A stretch of 64,000 nucleotides of DNA from Chryseobacterium paridis (GTDB taxonomy: Bacteria > Bacteroidota > Bacteroidia > Flavobacteriales > Weeksellaceae), in contig NZ_JAENHK010000010.1 of the NCBI RefSeq assembly GCF_016595215.1, positions 1,845,390 to 1,909,389 of the forward strand, written 5' to 3'. The notes below the pieces were generated by a model. That model ran no database searches. It was not told the DNA's origin and saw nothing but the letters and a program-made list of their open reading frames with translations. The first letter of the stretch is position 1, and every line of letters starts with the position of its first letter. Position numbers and translations under genes: made by a program. Of this stretch, positions 7,678 to 16,637 are shown one piece after another.

Positions 7678-8199
7678 CTATTGAGTTTTCTTCTTTACGA
7701 AGACTTTCTGAATAGTTTCAAGTTCCTGCTTATTCAATTTCGTTGTCTTTTCCAGTTTTGCTAAAAATACATCCACTTCTTCAGGAGTTGCAGGGGATCC
7801 CATATTTTCTCCTTTGTCATTAAAAGAATCTGCAAGAACTTCACCTTTAGGATTGAGTACCAGCCAAAAAGGAAGACCTGCATTTTCTCCTTTGTATTTA
7901 TTCATCATTGCCTCTCCACCTGGATTTTCAAGTGCCTTCTTTTCACCTCTTTCCTGCACATCAAGATAAGCGGTAACATAGTTTTTATCAAATAAAGGTT
8001 TTGTTTCCGGAAGGTTCATATTTTTCTCCATCAATTTGCACCATTGACACCACGAAGCATGAAATACCAAAAGAACATTTTTATTATTTTTTTTAGCTTC
8101 AGTAAGCGCTTTATTCAGTACCACATCTGCTTTTTCCTGTGCAAATCCGAATTGGAATAAGAATAAGGTAAATATTACAATAATTTTAGAATACTTCAT
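7678..8199 (-). CDS. Periplasmic thioredoxin-fold protein with CxxC
   Basis: The 173-residue protein has a signal peptide (MKYSKIIVIFTLFLFQFGFAQ) and a thioredoxin-like domain with HASWCQWCKLM, giving redox cysteines C51 and C54. The layout fits the thioredoxin_7/DUF255-like group of exported disulfide reductases. It probably reduces or isomerises disulfides in the periplasm; partners are unknown. It is monocistronic and ends at the bidirectional terminator at 7619. Confidence 0.85.
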   Translation of the reverse strand: MKYSKIIVIFTLFLFQFGFAQEKADVVLNKALTEAKKNNKNVLLVFHASWCQWCKLMEKNMNLPETKPLFDKNYVTAYLDVQERGEKKALENPGGEAMMNKYKGENAGLPFWLVLNPKGEVLADSFNDKGENMGSPATPEEVDVFLAKLEKTTKLNKQELETIQKVFVKKKTQ

Positions 8200-8306
8200 T
8201 TGAATGTTGTTTTAAAATTTAACTAAACGAATGTACTTATTTTTTCTTTTTATTCTATGGACAAATTCTTTTCTATAATTAATATTTAGAAATAATAATT
8301 AAGTAG

Positions 8307-8314
8307 TAGATTTG
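8307..8314 (+). promoter_or_regulatory. -7 promoter element before the 187-residue secreted protein
   Basis: TAGATTTG is an exact TAnnTTTG match 20 bp before the ATG at 8335. A short palindrome TTCATTATGAA follows at 8316-8326. Confidence 0.5.
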
Positions 8315-8334
8315 GTTCATTATGAATCAATACT

Positions 8335-8898
8335 ATGAGACTAAAAATAGTTTTTATTCTTCTATTTCCTCTTTGTAATGCTCAAATTTCAGATAATGTA
8401 AGAGAATTATCAAAGAGTTTAGATACGATTTCTTATGCTGAATCACCACATATTGATATAGATGGTCGAGAAAGTAAAATTTATAATTATTTTAAAAAAT
8501 TATCGAAAGTAGCTAATAATGATGAACTTTATTTTTTTGCCAAACATGGAAGTAACTCATTAAAAATTTATTCAAGTCAGGAATTATTCAAAAGAAATGA
8601 TAAAAGATTTCTGGAATTATATCGCTTCTATTCTGAAAATCCAATGTTAATTAACTATCAAGCAGGCTGCACAAAATCAAAAAAGCATATCACACAATTT
8701 TTGAATGATGAAGTATATGGCACTGATGAAATACTTACAATGAGAGATGAGTTAACAAAACAGAATAAAAATAGGAAACTTGAAAATCTAATGAAGGAAA
8801 CCTTACTAGAATTAGAAGAAAATTATAGAAATCTTACACGAAAGGATTTAAAATTTTATCAAAGGGAAATGGAAAAAATAGATCGGGATTACCGATGA
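8335..8898 (+). CDS. Secreted protein of unknown function
   Basis: The 187-residue protein has a short signal peptide (MRLKIVFILLFPLCNAQ) and a helical, lysine- and glutamate-rich body. The C-terminus looks like a coiled coil (ELEENYRNLTRKDLKFYQREMEK). I do not recognise a family. The coding sequence is more AT-rich in wobble positions than its neighbours, which may mean recent acquisition or weak selection. It stands alone, divergent from the thioredoxin-like gene and convergent with the acyltransferase. It has its own promoter-like TAGATTTG. Confidence 0.65.
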   Translation: MRLKIVFILLFPLCNAQISDNVRELSKSLDTISYAESPHIDIDGRESKIYNYFKKLSKVANNDELYFFAKHGSNSLKIYSSQELFKRNDKRFLELYRFYSENPMLINYQAGCTKSKKHITQFLNDEVYGTDEILTMRDELTKQNKNRKLENLMKETLLELEENYRNLTRKDLKFYQREMEKIDRDYR

Positions 8899-9044
8899 CG
8901 GAATTACGTTAATAAAAATCAGATAAAAAATTTAAATCAATCAGAACCTCCAAACCAAAATAGCCATCAAATTTATTATTTTGACCTAGCTATTGCTCTT
9001 GAAACCCTGATTGATAAAAATATTTTTATTTTGAATAGTAATAT

Positions 9045-10154
9045 TTATTTCAGAACAGTTTCATCAGTTGAGATCCGTCTAAAGAAAAACAGAGGCTCTT
9101 TCTTTCTTAAGATATCCAACAGGTTCTGAACTAAAAATGTTAGAATAATATAAAGTACGATGAGTAGTAAAACGAATGGTATTCCATGTTGTCTGTAGCC
9201 AAAGATACCTTTCCCCCAGGATATTAATATCCACTGTATCATATACATCGATGTTAGATTTCTGCTGCAATACTTTAGAATTTTCATAAAATTATTTTCT
9301 TTAATCCTCGAAGAAATATTGAAAATAGCCCAAAGAAAAATCAATGTCCATCCTGCAAAATAAATAACGCCTCCAGGTCCCATGTGATAAAAACCATTGT
9401 AATTATAGTCACCATATAGAAAAACCAATGGGGCACCAACCGCTACAAACAAAAGTCCGACATATAACATTTTCTTAAACAATTGTTTACTGTCGTAGTT
9501 AAGTTCCTGAAACCATTTCCCGAAAAACATCCCGATGATAATAAAGGACATCCAAGGGAAAACAGAAAAATAGACATAGGCAGGATAATCATTATTAAAA
9601 ATAAGATCTAAAACATAATTGATGACCGGAACATCAGTATTAATTCCATTCACCTCTCTGGATACTAATGCCACAAATAATCCTATAGCCAGAATCCCAT
9701 ATTTATTTTTCACATATTTTCTGATAAACCCAATAACCAGTAAGGACATTCCCGCTAATTGTAAAATATCCCCAAGCTGCACCAGATATACATATTGTTG
9801 CTCTATTGGCGCATGCCAGCCATATTTTTGAATAAAATTATCCGGAGCAAAACCAAAAATTACAGGAATCATGAACTTCATAAAATTCATAAAAAAGGCA
9901 GCTAATAAGAGTAAGCCTCCTCGTTTTATCGAACTTTTAAGGCTTTGATGACTGGAGGTCATAAATGTAAACCCCATACAAATCATAAAAATAGAAGTAC
10001 CTCTTCCTAAAAAGACAATAAAACTACCAACTGCCGTTTCATATTGTGATTTTACATTGGCATATATGAGTAAGGTATGTATAATGATCATACCTATAAC
10101 ACTCATTCCTTTTATTATGTCGAGTGCCAGAATTCTTCTACTTTGTTGTTCCAT
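9045..10154 (-). CDS. Membrane protein of the heparan-alpha-glucosaminide N-acetyltransferase-like (DUF1624) group
   Basis: The 369-residue protein has about 10 membrane segments. The N-terminal motif RILALDIIKGMSVIGMIIIH is typical of acyltransferase-like membrane proteins (DUF1624/DUF418 group), where D and H residues near the first span are conserved. Family members transfer acetyl groups across the membrane to cell-surface sugars; the substrate here is unknown. Start ATG at 10154. It stands alone between two intergenic regions without obvious partners. Confidence 0.7.
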   Translation of the reverse strand: MEQQSRRILALDIIKGMSVIGMIIIHTLLIYANVKSQYETAVGSFIVFLGRGTSIFMICMGFTFMTSSHQSLKSSIKRGGLLLLAAFFMNFMKFMIPVIFGFAPDNFIQKYGWHAPIEQQYVYLVQLGDILQLAGMSLLVIGFIRKYVKNKYGILAIGLFVALVSREVNGINTDVPVINYVLDLIFNNDYPAYVYFSVFPWMSFIIIGMFFGKWFQELNYDSKQLFKKMLYVGLLFVAVGAPLVFLYGDYNYNGFYHMGPGGVIYFAGWTLIFLWAIFNISSRIKENNFMKILKYCSRNLTSMYMIQWILISWGKGIFGYRQHGIPFVLLLIVLYIILTFLVQNLLDILRKKEPLFFFRRISTDETVLK

Positions 10155-10579
10155 AATTTTTCAGTTTTTATAAGTGGGCTACAAATTATATTTATAATTA
10201 AATGATTGTAATTACCCGATAATCATAATGTTAATAGGATGAATAAGTTTTAAAATTAATAATATTCTTATTTAGAATAAATAAAAACAAATATACAGAT
10301 TAAAAACAAATAATTTAATTAGTTTAAAAAATTTCCTAACCACATATTCATCCTTTTTAATTATTATAGTATTTCATTCAAAACAAGAGTTAATGAGAGC
10401 GTTATAATATCTTCAGTGGGAATAAAGTAATAATTCTATTGATTGAATATTTCTGAAATCGCATGTACACAATATTTTACATTAGCTTTTTTTGTAATTT
10501 AGATTTTAGTAAAGCTTACATCCATAACATGAAATGGATTCATGATTAATAAAGTATACTACCCTAATGCATTTAAAAA
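10155..10579. other. AT-rich intergenic region without a gene
   Basis: The region separates the divergent acyltransferase and AraC genes. The only structure seen is a 10-bp inverted repeat, AGGATGAATA at 10236-10245 and TATTCATCCT at 10345-10354, 99 bp apart, of doubtful meaning. No small ORF, tRNA or consensus promoter is evident. Confidence 0.5.
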
Positions 10580-11368
10580 ATGATTGAAATAAAAAAATAC
10601 TCAGATCAGGCAGGACATTCCGAGCCAAGACGTGTAATTAAGTATACGCTGTTTTGGTGCAATAGTGGAACTTCTGAAATCCTGATTGACGAAAATATTT
10701 TCATTTTAAAGGCCGGTCAAACTGTAACCATTACATCGGGACAGTTTCATCAACTGATCAATGTGCAAGGTGAATTGACGGCATTGGAATTTACCCTTGA
10801 TTTTTTTAGTAAAAGTGACAGCGATATTGAGCTTATTTTCCATAATGGACTTTTCTGCCATTTCGGAATGAATGAAATGATTACTGTTAGCCGTCCAACA
10901 TTTTTTACAGAAACACTAAGCTTAATTGAAAATGAACTTCAGGAGAAATCTTATCAGTATTTAATTTCAACCCATTCACTTGTTGAATTATTATTAATAG
11001 AAATCAATCGCAGTAAAATAGCAAACGGAGACGAAATATGGAAACCTGATGCTTTATTCTTAAAATTCCTGGAAAGTGTGCGGACTCATTTTGCAGACAA
11101 CTACCCTGTATCTCATTTTGCAGATATGCTGGGAACAACAGAGGCAAAATTGAATGAAGTTTCAAAATTACACACCAATAAAACGGCTATGAATGTTATC
11201 TATAGCCTTATTGTTTCTGAAGCCAAGCGTTTATTACTATATGAAAAACTGAGTGTAAAAGAAATTGCATACCAATTAGGATTCAATGATCCTTTTTATT
11301 TTTCTAATTTCTTTAAAAAGCACACTTCCTTATCCCCAAAAGATTACCAGAAAACAGTGAAAAATTAA
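10580..11368 (+). CDS. AraC-family transcriptional regulator
   Basis: The 262-residue protein has an N-terminal cupin-like sensing region (about 1-140, with the GQFHQL element) and a C-terminal double helix-turn-helix (about 165-260) ending in the family signature KEIAYQLGFNDPFYFSNFFKKHTSLSPKDYQ (only the motif pattern is meant). It is cytoplasmic. It probably controls a nearby gene in response to a small molecule. The DoxX/cupin pair 270 bp downstream is the obvious candidate, but this is inference from position. Confidence 0.85.
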   Translation: MIEIKKYSDQAGHSEPRRVIKYTLFWCNSGTSEILIDENIFILKAGQTVTITSGQFHQLINVQGELTALEFTLDFFSKSDSDIELIFHNGLFCHFGMNEMITVSRPTFFTETLSLIENELQEKSYQYLISTHSLVELLLIEINRSKIANGDEIWKPDALFLKFLESVRTHFADNYPVSHFADMLGTTEAKLNEVSKLHTNKTAMNVIYSLIVSEAKRLLLYEKLSVKEIAYQLGFNDPFYFSNFFKKHTSLSPKDYQKTVKN

Positions 11369-11482
11369 AATAAAACCTGAACAAGCAATCATCCAAAAGT
11401 CTCAAACAAATAAATCAGTCCATTTTACTTTAACCAAATTCATTTCTATCAAATGAATTCCAGCACCTATCCGACTAAAAAA

Positions 11483-11547
11483 ACTTCTCTCTTCCCTCCT
11501 CCATCTTCCCTCCTCCATCTTCCATTTTCCATCTTCCCACCCTTCCA
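11483..11547 (+). repeat. Polypyrimidine minisatellite-like tract
   Basis: The tract contains two exact tandem copies of CTTCCCTCCTCCAT (11491-11504 and 11505-11518), then degenerate copies (CTTCCATTTTCCAT, CTTCCCACCC). All 65 bases are nearly pure pyrimidine on the plus strand. It lies in the 272-bp gap between the AraC regulator and the DoxX-like gene and is non-coding. Confidence 0.75.
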
Positions 11548-11640
11548 AATATTATATGCTTTTCCCGGAATTGTCTATTCTTTAAGCCCTGCTCTTAACC
11601 GAACTTTGTACTTGTAATTAAAGAGATAAAAATTATAAGT

Positions 11641-12060
11641 ATGAAAACTAAACAAGATATAGCTGTTTTTCTCCTACGCATCGCTTTGGCAACTGGTTTT
11701 TTATCCGCTACAGCAAGTAGGTTTGGACTTTGGGGAACCAGGTCTTCTGGTTGGAAAAACTTTGTCAGTTATACTGCTGAAACCAATTCTTTTTTACCTA
11801 AATCCTTTGCTCCCTCTATTGCAATAGTATCAACCATTTTGGAAGTATCAATTGGCATTTCATTGCTTATTGGTTATCAGGTAAGTAAAATGGCTTTATT
11901 AGCATCCATTCTCACTTTATCATTTGCAGTAGCAATGGTGGTCTCTTTTGGTTGTAAAGAGCCTTTAGATTATTCAGTCTTTGCTTTCAGTGCCGGAGCA
12001 TTTTTACTTAGCACCTTCCCTAATTATAAATGGACTTTACAAAATTTTTTAAATCAATAA
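11641..12060 (+). CDS. DoxX/MauE-like four-span membrane protein
   Basis: The 139-residue protein has four hydrophobic segments and the DoxX-like opening FLLRIALATGFLSATASRFG. Such proteins are small inner-membrane subunits, sometimes linked to redox or thiol stress; the function here is not known. The cupin gene begins 18 bp after its stop on the same strand, so the two form an operon. The upstream AraC gene is a possible regulator. Confidence 0.75.
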   Translation: MKTKQDIAVFLLRIALATGFLSATASRFGLWGTRSSGWKNFVSYTAETNSFLPKSFAPSIAIVSTILEVSIGISLLIGYQVSKMALLASILTLSFAVAMVVSFGCKEPLDYSVFAFSAGAFLLSTFPNYKWTLQNFLNQ

Positions 12061-12078
12061 CAATTAAAATACAATATC

Positions 12079-12432
12079 ATGAACACAAACATTCACGATT
12101 ACATCGTAAAAACAGAACAAAAAGAATGGCAACCTTTAATTGAAAAAGGAATTCACTACGAAGGAATATTCGTAAAATCTCTGAAATTTGATCCAGAGAA
12201 AAACAGATCTACAACGATTCTTTTAAAATTTGAACCCGGAGCAAGTTATCCTTACCACAATCATCCTGCAGGAGAAGAGTTATTTATTATGGAAGGGGAA
12301 GCAATTATAGCTGGGGCTCGCTTAGAAAAAGGAGATTATCTTTATACTCCACCTAATTTTAAACATTCAGTAAAGTCTGAAAATGGATGTCTCATTTATT
12401 TTATGATCCCGGAAGAAGTAGAAATTCTTTAA
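12079..12432 (+). CDS. Small cupin-domain protein (ChrR-like)
   Basis: The 117-residue protein is a single cupin barrel. The metal-site motif HNHPAGEELFIMEGE (motif 1) and the later HS within PPNFKHSV (motif 2) supply the usual His/Glu ligands. Similar ChrR-like cupins bind Zn2+ or other metals and act as sensors or small enzymes. It is cytoplasmic. Its operon partner is the DoxX-like membrane protein. The specific role is unknown. Confidence 0.8.
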   Translation: MNTNIHDYIVKTEQKEWQPLIEKGIHYEGIFVKSLKFDPEKNRSTTILLKFEPGASYPYHNHPAGEELFIMEGEAIIAGARLEKGDYLYTPPNFKHSVKSENGCLIYFMIPEEVEIL

Positions 12433-12452
12433 CAGATCAATTTCCAACAAAA

Positions 12453-12486
12453 AACCGCAGTGAAACAAAATTGTTTCACTGCGGTT
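12453..12486. terminator. Bidirectional terminator between the cupin gene and dnaK
   Basis: A perfect 16-bp stem (AACCGCAGTGAAACAA and its complement) with a 2-nt centre. A-run on the left for the minus strand. Serves convergent genes. Confidence 0.85.
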
Positions 12487-12518
12487 GTATATGAAGTGTA
12501 AGTATTACTTACAACTAT

Positions 12519-14414
12519 TTATTTTACTTCTTCGAAGTCTGCATCCTGTACATCTTCACCTCCTGCATTTCCACCAGGATTCTGAGCACCTGCATCTGCA
12601 CCCTGAGCTTGTTGTCCTGCTGCATACATTTCTTCTGAAGCTGCCATCCAAGCTGCATCTAAAGCTTCTGTTTTAGCTTTTATCTCATCAGAATTTTTAG
12701 ATTCGAATGCTGTTTTCAATTCAGCTGCTGCCGCTTCTACTGCTGCTTTCTTATCAGCTGATAATTTATCACCAAATTCTTTCAATTGCTTTTCAGTCTG
12801 GAAGATCAATCCGTCAGCTTTATTGAAGATTTCAACTTCTTCTTTTTTCTTAGCATCTGCTGCAGAATTTTCCTGAGCTTCTTTTTTCATTCTTTCGATT
12901 TCTTCGTCAGAAAGACCTGAAGAAGCCTGGATTTTAATAGACTGCTCTTTACCAGTTCCTTTATCTTTTGCAGAAACACTAAGGATACCATTCGCATCAA
13001 TATCGAAAGTTACTTCGATCTGAGGAGTTCCTCTTGGTGCTGGTGGAATATCTGTTAAGTCAAATCTACCAATCTCTTTATTATCGTTGAACATCGGTCT
13101 TTCTCCCTGTCCTACTCTGATGCTTACTGCTGGTTGGTTATCAGAAGCTGTCGAGAATGTTTCAGATTTTTTTGTTGGGATTGTAGTATTCGCATCAATT
13201 AATTTAGTGAATACTGAACCCATTGTTTCAATACCTAAAGAAAGTGGGGTAACGTCAAGAAGTAAAACATCTTTTACATCTCCTGTTAAAACTCCTCCCT
13301 GGATCGCTGCACCAATAGCTACAACTTCATCCGGGTTTACTCCTTTAGATGGTTTTTTACCAAAGAATTTTTCAACTTCTTCCTGGATAATAGGGATTCT
13401 TGTAGAACCACCTACTAAGATTACCTCATCAATATCAGAGATCGAAAGACCTGCATCAGATAAAGCTTTTTTACAAGGCTCCATAGATCTTCTTACCAGG
13501 TCAGCAGATAACTGCTCGAATTTAGCTTTTGTTAAAGTCTTTACTAAGTGTTTAGGACCTGTAGCAGTAGCTGTAATATAAGGTAAGTTGATTTCAGTTT
13601 GAGGAGAAGAAGACAATTCGATTTTTGCTTTTTCAGCAGCTTCTTTTAATCTTTGTAATGCAATTGCATCAGATTTTAAATCTACTCCTTCTTCAGCTTT
13701 AAACTCATCTGCCATCCAGTTGATGATCACATCATCAAAGTCATCACCTCCTAAGTGTGTATCTCCGTTAGTAGATAATACCTCAAATACTCCATCTCCT
13801 AAATCAAGGATTGAAACGTCAAAAGTACCACCACCTAAATCATATACTGCGATCTTTTGATCTTTGTGGTTTTTATCCATACCATATGCCAATGCAGCAG
13901 CGGTAGGTTCGTTGATAATTCTTTCTACTTTAAGACCTGCGATTTCTCCAGCTTCTTTAGTAGCTTGTCTTTGTGCATCATTAAAGTAAGCCGGAACAGT
14001 AATTACCGCTCTTGTTACCTCTTGTCCAAGATAATCTTCAGCAGTTTTCTTCATTTTCTGAAGGATCATTGCAGAAATTTCCTGTGGAGTATATTCTCTA
14101 TCGTCAATTTTAACTTTTACAGTGTCATTCGGACCTTTTACAACTTCGTAAGGTACTCTTGAAATTTCACTTCCATCATCTTTAAAATGAGTTCCAATAA
14201 ATCTTTTGATAGAGTATACTGTCTTTTTTGGATTCGTTACAGCCTGTCTTTTTGCAGGATCTCCTACTTTTCTTTCACCATCTTCTGTAAACGCTACGAT
14301 AGAAGGAGTCGTTCTTTTACCTTCTGCGTTAGGAATAACAACAGGGTCTTTACCCTCCATTACAGCAACACAAGAGTTGGTCGTTCCTAAGTCAATTCCA
14401 ATTATTTTACTCAT
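12519..14414 (-). CDS. dnaK: Molecular chaperone DnaK (Hsp70)
   Basis: The 631-residue protein has the complete Hsp70 layout. The ATPase domain (1 to about 385) contains IGIDLGTTNSCVAV, AVYDLGGGTFDVS and ILVGGSTRIP. The linker DVLLLDVTPLSLG comes next, then the substrate-binding beta domain and the helical lid with a Gly/Ala-rich tail ending DVQDADFEEVK. It folds and protects proteins together with DnaJ and GrpE; neither gene is in this window. It is monocistronic. Upstream on the minus strand are a TAATTTTG -7 element and two TGTCA repeats that may belong to stress control. Confidence 0.98.
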   Translation of the reverse strand: MSKIIGIDLGTTNSCVAVMEGKDPVVIPNAEGKRTTPSIVAFTEDGERKVGDPAKRQAVTNPKKTVYSIKRFIGTHFKDDGSEISRVPYEVVKGPNDTVKVKIDDREYTPQEISAMILQKMKKTAEDYLGQEVTRAVITVPAYFNDAQRQATKEAGEIAGLKVERIINEPTAAALAYGMDKNHKDQKIAVYDLGGGTFDVSILDLGDGVFEVLSTNGDTHLGGDDFDDVIINWMADEFKAEEGVDLKSDAIALQRLKEAAEKAKIELSSSPQTEINLPYITATATGPKHLVKTLTKAKFEQLSADLVRRSMEPCKKALSDAGLSISDIDEVILVGGSTRIPIIQEEVEKFFGKKPSKGVNPDEVVAIGAAIQGGVLTGDVKDVLLLDVTPLSLGIETMGSVFTKLIDANTTIPTKKSETFSTASDNQPAVSIRVGQGERPMFNDNKEIGRFDLTDIPPAPRGTPQIEVTFDIDANGILSVSAKDKGTGKEQSIKIQASSGLSDEEIERMKKEAQENSAADAKKKEEVEIFNKADGLIFQTEKQLKEFGDKLSADKKAAVEAAAAELKTAFESKNSDEIKAKTEALDAAWMAASEEMYAAGQQAQGADAGAQNPGGNAGGEDVQDADFEEVK

Positions 14415-14481
14415 AATATTTTTAATTTTTTCTAATTTTTAATTTGATTTACACTCTACATTTCTCAATATTCGTACCATT

Positions 14482-14504
14482 CAAAATTATATGACAAATT
14501 GACA
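14482..14504 (-). promoter_or_regulatory. Candidate dnaK promoter with TGTCA repeats
   Basis: The minus strand reads TAATTTTG (14489-14482), matching TAnnTTTG. Two TGTCA words on that strand (plus-strand TGACA at 14492-14496 and 14500-14504) lie just upstream with an 8-bp period. They may be a regulator site. The link to heat shock is inference. Confidence 0.4.
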
Positions 14505-14650
14505 CACGACCTTTGAAAACAAAGACTCAGACGGAGATCATTAGAATTAAAAAATAAAATATTAACCTATATATCAATAGTTTATGAAAATTTTCACTTA
14601 ATCTATTTTAATGTCGAATTTGCTTATTTTGGCATACCAATTGATAATAA

Positions 14651-14764
14651 ATGACGGATATTCTAACACAAACACACACGATGAAAAATACAATTAATTA
14701 TTCCCATTCTCATAATCACCCAAACCATCATCCAGATCGATTATCCAATTACTATAATTATTGA
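14651..14764 (+). CDS. Short His-rich ORF resembling a histidine-operon leader peptide
   Basis: The ATG at 14651 (or an internal ATG at 14681) opens 37 codons ending TGA at 14762. The core SHSHNHPNHHPD packs five His into nine residues and ends in HHPD, as does the E. coli his leader (HHHHHHHPD). Leader peptides of this kind sense charged tRNA-His through ribosome stalling. No his gene follows here: the next gene is a secreted repeat protein 213 bp downstream. I see no strong terminator/antiterminator pair after it, so it may be a displaced or decayed leader. That it is translated is unproven. Confidence 0.4.
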   Translation: MTDILTQTHTMKNTINYSHSHNHPNHHPDRLSNYYNY

Positions 14765-14977
14765 TCATCTAAATTCTGAATCCGATTTAATCCATTATTA
14801 AGTATAAATAGTTCCCTCTCTTTTATATTTAATAGTATACACGTATTCAGATCTGCAACATTTCAAATTAAAATATATCGCAAGGGTGCCCTACTCTAGC
14901 TATATTTATTTTGTAATGTTCTTTTCTATGTCAACATTTTAGTACACTATTGTACAATAACTTATAAATACACACAA
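14765..14977. other. Untranslated region before the secreted repeat protein, with a GTACA dyad
   Basis: It contains a perfect dyad GTACA-CTAT-TGTAC at 14942-14955, 22 bp before the ATG at 14978, and no other clear element. Confidence 0.4.
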
Positions 14978-16609
14978 ATGAAAACAAAAACTCTATTTCT
15001 ACTGTTAATTGCATTATTTGAAACGACATATGCACAAATAGGGATAGGAACTCCTAATCCCAGAGGAGCCCTTGATATTAATAAGCCTACCACTAATATT
15101 CATGGTCTGGTTCTTCCAACTAATTCAAGTACGGGAAACATAGCCAATCCACAAGGAGGAAATGTAGCTATCGGAACTATTATATATGATTCCACGGCAG
15201 ATTGTGTAAAAGTTTATAAATCTACAGGCTGGTCAAACTGTCTATGCGACAGTTGTGATGGCACTACTGTAGTCCCGATCACTTCGCTGGATTGTACAAA
15301 TGGTGCATTAGCCGGAACTTATACACAAGGAACAACAAGCAATGGAACCAAGGTCATTAACTATACTGGAGGAAGTGGACAAGCTTATGGAGCTATCAAT
15401 GTTTCATCTACTGGCGTAACAGGTCTTACAGCCACAGCACCTGCAGGTACTTTCGCTAATGGCAATGGAAGTATCACTCTACAAATTGAAGGTACACCAA
15501 ATACGTCAGGTACTGCCAGCTTTACAATAAACTTAGGAGGAAAGTCATGTACTTTTACAATCAATGTAGGAAACAACGGTCCTGTAGTAGCAACATTAAA
15601 CTGTACAAATGGAGCATTAACAGGAACCTATACCCAGGGAACACTAGTAAGCAATGAGACTAAAGTAATTAACTATACCGGAGGAAACGGTCGTCCTTAC
15701 GGAGCGATAAGTATTAATTCTACAGGAGTGACAGGACTTACCGCTACATCACCTGCAGGAACATTAACCAATGCAAACGGAAGCATTACATTAACTATTA
15801 ACGGAACTCCATCCAATAGTGGAACCGCTAACTTTACAGTGAATTTTGGAGGACAAAGCTGTACATTCAGTATTACAGTTCAGCCAAAAACTGCCCGTAG
15901 AATAACCATCTTATCCCTTACACCTGATAACTGGAGATCTAATTTATCTTCAGATTCGTATACAAGTGTTGCCAGATCCAAATTGAACAACAGCTCAAAC
16001 TTTGGTCCTTCTGGAACGGTAAAAATTGAAGGTTTTAATTATAGAACAGTAAATGTTTCCAATAGTAGTGATCAGGCGTTCCGTGATGCTATTGATAATG
16101 CCGATATTATATGGGTTGGTTATATAACCAATAGAAACTTCCCTCAATCTAAAAGAAATATTCTTGCTCAAAAGATTGCTGAAAAGAAAAAATTCTTTTA
16201 CCTCGGAGCCGATGGTCATAATTCATTTTTTCCATTTACCAGTTTTGCAGGATATTCATTTCAAAGCACTCCTAATAACAGAAGAAATGCAAAAACATCT
16301 GCTTCAAATGTAGGCCCAACAAGTGGTATCTTTGGAAATATCCCAACAGGATCTACAATATTCTTGAACAGATACATAGGAGCTATCTCTCATCCATCTT
16401 CTGCATCTCCTTTTATGAATACTGAGGGAGGAAGAACTACTGGAATCATAAATGACAATCTTATTATTATTGGAGATATCAACTGGTACATCAATAGAGA
16501 TCGTCCAGATGGATTCACAGGAGGAAGCAGCAGTTGTACAGAAAACAATAACTCCAGATTATTCTGTAATATTTTAGAAAAAGCTGTGGAATACGTTTTA
16601 ACCCATTAA
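14978..16609 (+). CDS. Secreted surface-type protein with two tandem 100-residue repeats
   Basis: The 543-residue protein has a signal peptide (MKTKTLFLLLIALFETTYAQ) followed by IGIGTPNPRGALDI, a motif common at the start of flavobacterial surface proteins. Two tandem repeats of about 100 residues follow (about 105-195 and 206-300). Each starts with LxCTNGALxGTYTQG and ends with GGxSCTFxI; the two Cys per repeat could form a disulfide in a beta-sandwich. The C-terminal 240 residues form a different domain, with an IIWVGYITNRNFP stretch reminiscent of a Rossmann or ThuA-like fold (weak). No T9SS sorting domain is visible, so the export route beyond Sec is unclear. The function is unknown. Confidence 0.75.
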   Translation: MKTKTLFLLLIALFETTYAQIGIGTPNPRGALDINKPTTNIHGLVLPTNSSTGNIANPQGGNVAIGTIIYDSTADCVKVYKSTGWSNCLCDSCDGTTVVPITSLDCTNGALAGTYTQGTTSNGTKVINYTGGSGQAYGAINVSSTGVTGLTATAPAGTFANGNGSITLQIEGTPNTSGTASFTINLGGKSCTFTINVGNNGPVVATLNCTNGALTGTYTQGTLVSNETKVINYTGGNGRPYGAISINSTGVTGLTATSPAGTLTNANGSITLTINGTPSNSGTANFTVNFGGQSCTFSITVQPKTARRITILSLTPDNWRSNLSSDSYTSVARSKLNNSSNFGPSGTVKIEGFNYRTVNVSNSSDQAFRDAIDNADIIWVGYITNRNFPQSKRNILAQKIAEKKKFFYLGADGHNSFFPFTSFAGYSFQSTPNNRRNAKTSASNVGPTSGIFGNIPTGSTIFLNRYIGAISHPSSASPFMNTEGGRTTGIINDNLIIIGDINWYINRDRPDGFTGGSSSCTENNNSRLFCNILEKAVEYVLTH

Positions 16610-16637
16610 ATCATAATCCAATATCCAAAGAATTAAT

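Noticed and set aside
10236..10354. 10-bp inverted repeat 99 bp apart in the acyltransferase/AraC gap
   Set aside because: Short and widely spaced in AT-rich DNA; chance is likely.
12485..14442. Several long frames on the plus strand across dnaK
   Set aside because: They are shadows of strong dnaK codon bias; their translations are Ser/Phe-rich without any domain, and dnaK is certain.
14978..16609. Tandem repeat region as a possible CRISPR or phase-variable DNA repeat
   Set aside because: The repeats are about 300 bp, coding and in frame, with only two copies; they are protein domains.
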